Of a DNA stretch of 5,818 nucleotides, positions 4,622-5,818 are shown in pieces. Source of the DNA: Candidatus Hodarchaeota archaeon (lineage in GTDB: Archaea > Asgardarchaeota > Heimdallarchaeia > Hodarchaeales > Hodarchaeaceae); NCBI GenBank assembly GCA_016840305.1, contig JAEOSP010000601.1, forward strand, positions 1-5,818, written 5' to 3'. The translations under genes were made by a program, and so were the position numbers. The stretch's first letter is position 1. Each line of letters starts with the position of its first letter. Under the pieces are notes generated by a model. The model was given only the letters and a program-made list of their open reading frames with translations, was not told where the DNA came from and searched no databases.

Positions 4622-5818
4622 ATGCAAACTATTTTCGACCAAATATTTGAATCCGTGGGTTCTTACATTCCTCAGTTAATCGGAGCCTTAGTAATCCTTA
4701 TCGTCGGCTGGTTGATTGCTTTCATTATTTCCAACCTTGTTCGTAGTCTGCTGAAACGCACAGATTTAGATAACAAGCTCGTGAGCTGGGTTACTGGTGA
4801 GAAAGCGCCTAATGTTGAACAGGGTGTTGGCAGAGTAGTTTTTTGGCTGATTATGATTCTGGTCCTGATTGCCTTTTTCCAGGCCTTGGGTCTTACCCTC
4901 GTTACTGATCCGCTTAACAAACTCGTTAGCAAAATCCTCTACTATCTTCCTCAGTTGTTTGGGGCAGGAATTTTACTGCTGATTGCTTGGATAATTGCAA
5001 CTATTCTTCGTATGATTATTACAAGGGTTATGGGAGCTGCAAAGCTGGACGAAAGAGTAGGTGGCCAGATTGACGCTACAGACCAAAAGACCGTTCCACT
5101 TACAAAAACAATCGGTGATGTTGTATATTGGTTGATCTTTTTGCTTTTTTTGCCAGCGGTACTCGGTGCCTTAAATCTTGAAGGATTACTTGACCCAGTA
5201 CAAAGTATGCTCGACAAATTCCTCGGTTTCTTACCTAACCTTTTGGCGGCAGGTCTCATTGGGGTTATTGGCTGGTTTGTCGCCCGTATTGTGTGCCAAA
5301 TTGTTACCAGCCTATTGGCTGCCACAGGTGGGGATCGACTCAGCGAACGTATCGGTATTGCCCCCCTCTCTAAAATTATTGGACTTACGGTTTATATACT
5401 GATTATTATTCCCGTCCTTATTGCTGCACTTAACGCACTGGCATTAGATGCAATTACCCAACCGGCAAGCAACATGCTTAACCTGATTTTGGGGGCAATT
5501 CCGGCAATTTTTGCTGCTGCAATAGTCATTGTCATTGCGTATATCATTGGAAAAGTTCTTGTCGGATTAATTACCGATCTTCTGACAGGTATGGGGTTCA
5601 ATACCATATTGAAACGGCTCGGAGTCGGTGGTGAACCACAAGAAGGTGAGCGAACACCCTCTGAAATTGTGGGGTATCTAGTACTTGTGGCTATTATGTT
5701 GTTTGCTATTTTCGAGGCATCAAGCTTGTTGGGATTCAAGGCCCTTTCTGAAGTAATGAAGGAACTAACGGTCCTGGGTGGTCACATCATACTAGGTTTG
5801 GTTATCTTTGGTCTCGGT
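4622..5818 (+). CDS. Mechanosensitive-channel-like multi-pass membrane protein (conserved TM helix repeats), 3' end outside window
   Basis: 399 codons are present with no stop; the C-terminus lies beyond the right edge. The ATG follows AAAGGGAGGGA by 5 nt. Repeated units begin near residues 15 (YIPQLIGALVILIVGW), 108 (YLPQLFGAGILLLIAW), 203 (FLPNLLAAGLIGVIGW) and 292 (AIPAIFAAAIVIVIAY). A fifth helix starts at about 385 (VLGGHIILGLVIFG). Helix 1 of each is followed by a polar segment such as TDLDNKL, AKLDERV or GGDRLSERI, then a second helix pair. This matches proteins annotated as 'mechanosensitive ion channel, conserved TM helix'; the MscS beta domain is not seen in this part. It is a paralogue of the minus-strand gene at 1187. 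The two genes use different leaders, so they may be expressed under different conditions. Confidence 0.93.
   Translation, partial: MQTIFDQIFESVGSYIPQLIGALVILIVGWLIAFIISNLVRSLLKRTDLDNKLVSWVTGEKAPNVEQGVGRVVFWLIMILVLIAFFQALGLTLVTDPLNKLVSKILYYLPQLFGAGILLLIAWIIATILRMIITRVMGAAKLDERVGGQIDATDQKTVPLTKTIGDVVYWLIFLLFLPAVLGALNLEGLLDPVQSMLDKFLGFLPNLLAAGLIGVIGWFVARIVCQIVTSLLAATGGDRLSERIGIAPLSKIIGLTVYILIIIPVLIAALNALALDAITQPASNMLNLILGAIPAIFAAAIVIVIAYIIGKVLVGLITDLLTGMGFNTILKRLGVGGEPQEGERTPSEIVGYLVLVAIMLFAIFEASSLLGFKALSEVMKELTVLGGHIILGLVIFGLG

Noticed and set aside
4672..5739. Several long open frames antisense to, or out of frame with, the right channel gene
   Set aside because: All lie inside a clear coding region with a paralogue; their products are the Pro/Ser/Arg-rich reverse of membrane helices.

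Overview
The window is an AT-rich bacterial segment with well-spaced genes preceded by strong GGAGG-type ribosome binding sites. Secreted proteins with Sec or lipoprotein-like signals, a YYPL...W-Y domain ending in 'VPVGTF..CLKI', and a CFI-box-like C-terminus point to a Gram-negative lineage such as Desulfobacterota, anammox-type Planctomycetota or a relative. That placement is inference; there is no rRNA or other marker here.

Layout. Both ends are occupied by the 5' portions of two close paralogues that encode multi-pass membrane proteins of the 'mechanosensitive ion channel, conserved TM helix' type. The left copy is on the minus strand (starts at 1187, runs off the left edge). The right copy is on the plus strand (starts at 4622, runs off the right edge). 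They diverge from each other and enclose about 3.4 kb of accessory DNA. By eye roughly three quarters of their residues are identical, and each is built of a repeated unit of about 93 residues.

The enclosed DNA holds, from left to right: a long AT-rich leader of the left channel gene with a perfect 10-bp hairpin; a first copy (A) of a ~190-bp repeat that starts with a terminator-like hairpin; a 62-codon remnant of an unidentified gene on the minus strand (1784-1972); two plus-strand genes for exported proteins (2035-2478 and 2558-3505) with clearly duplicated leader sequences, probably one operon, closed by a terminator at 3543; repeat copy B (3537-3727), whose left end is that terminator; a 41-aa lysine-rich protein gene on the minus strand (3783-3908) with a near-consensus promoter; repeat copy C (4071-4266); and the leader of the right channel gene with a TATAAT box and a perfect dyad.

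How it may fit together. The channel-like proteins would sit in the inner membrane, while the two exported proteins act outside the cytoplasm. No shared pathway can be shown. The unusual points are the divergent paralogue pair, the three-copy repeat with its uncertain coding status, the duplicated leaders and the small lysine-rich gene. No tRNA, rRNA, CRISPR array, transposase or integrase was found.
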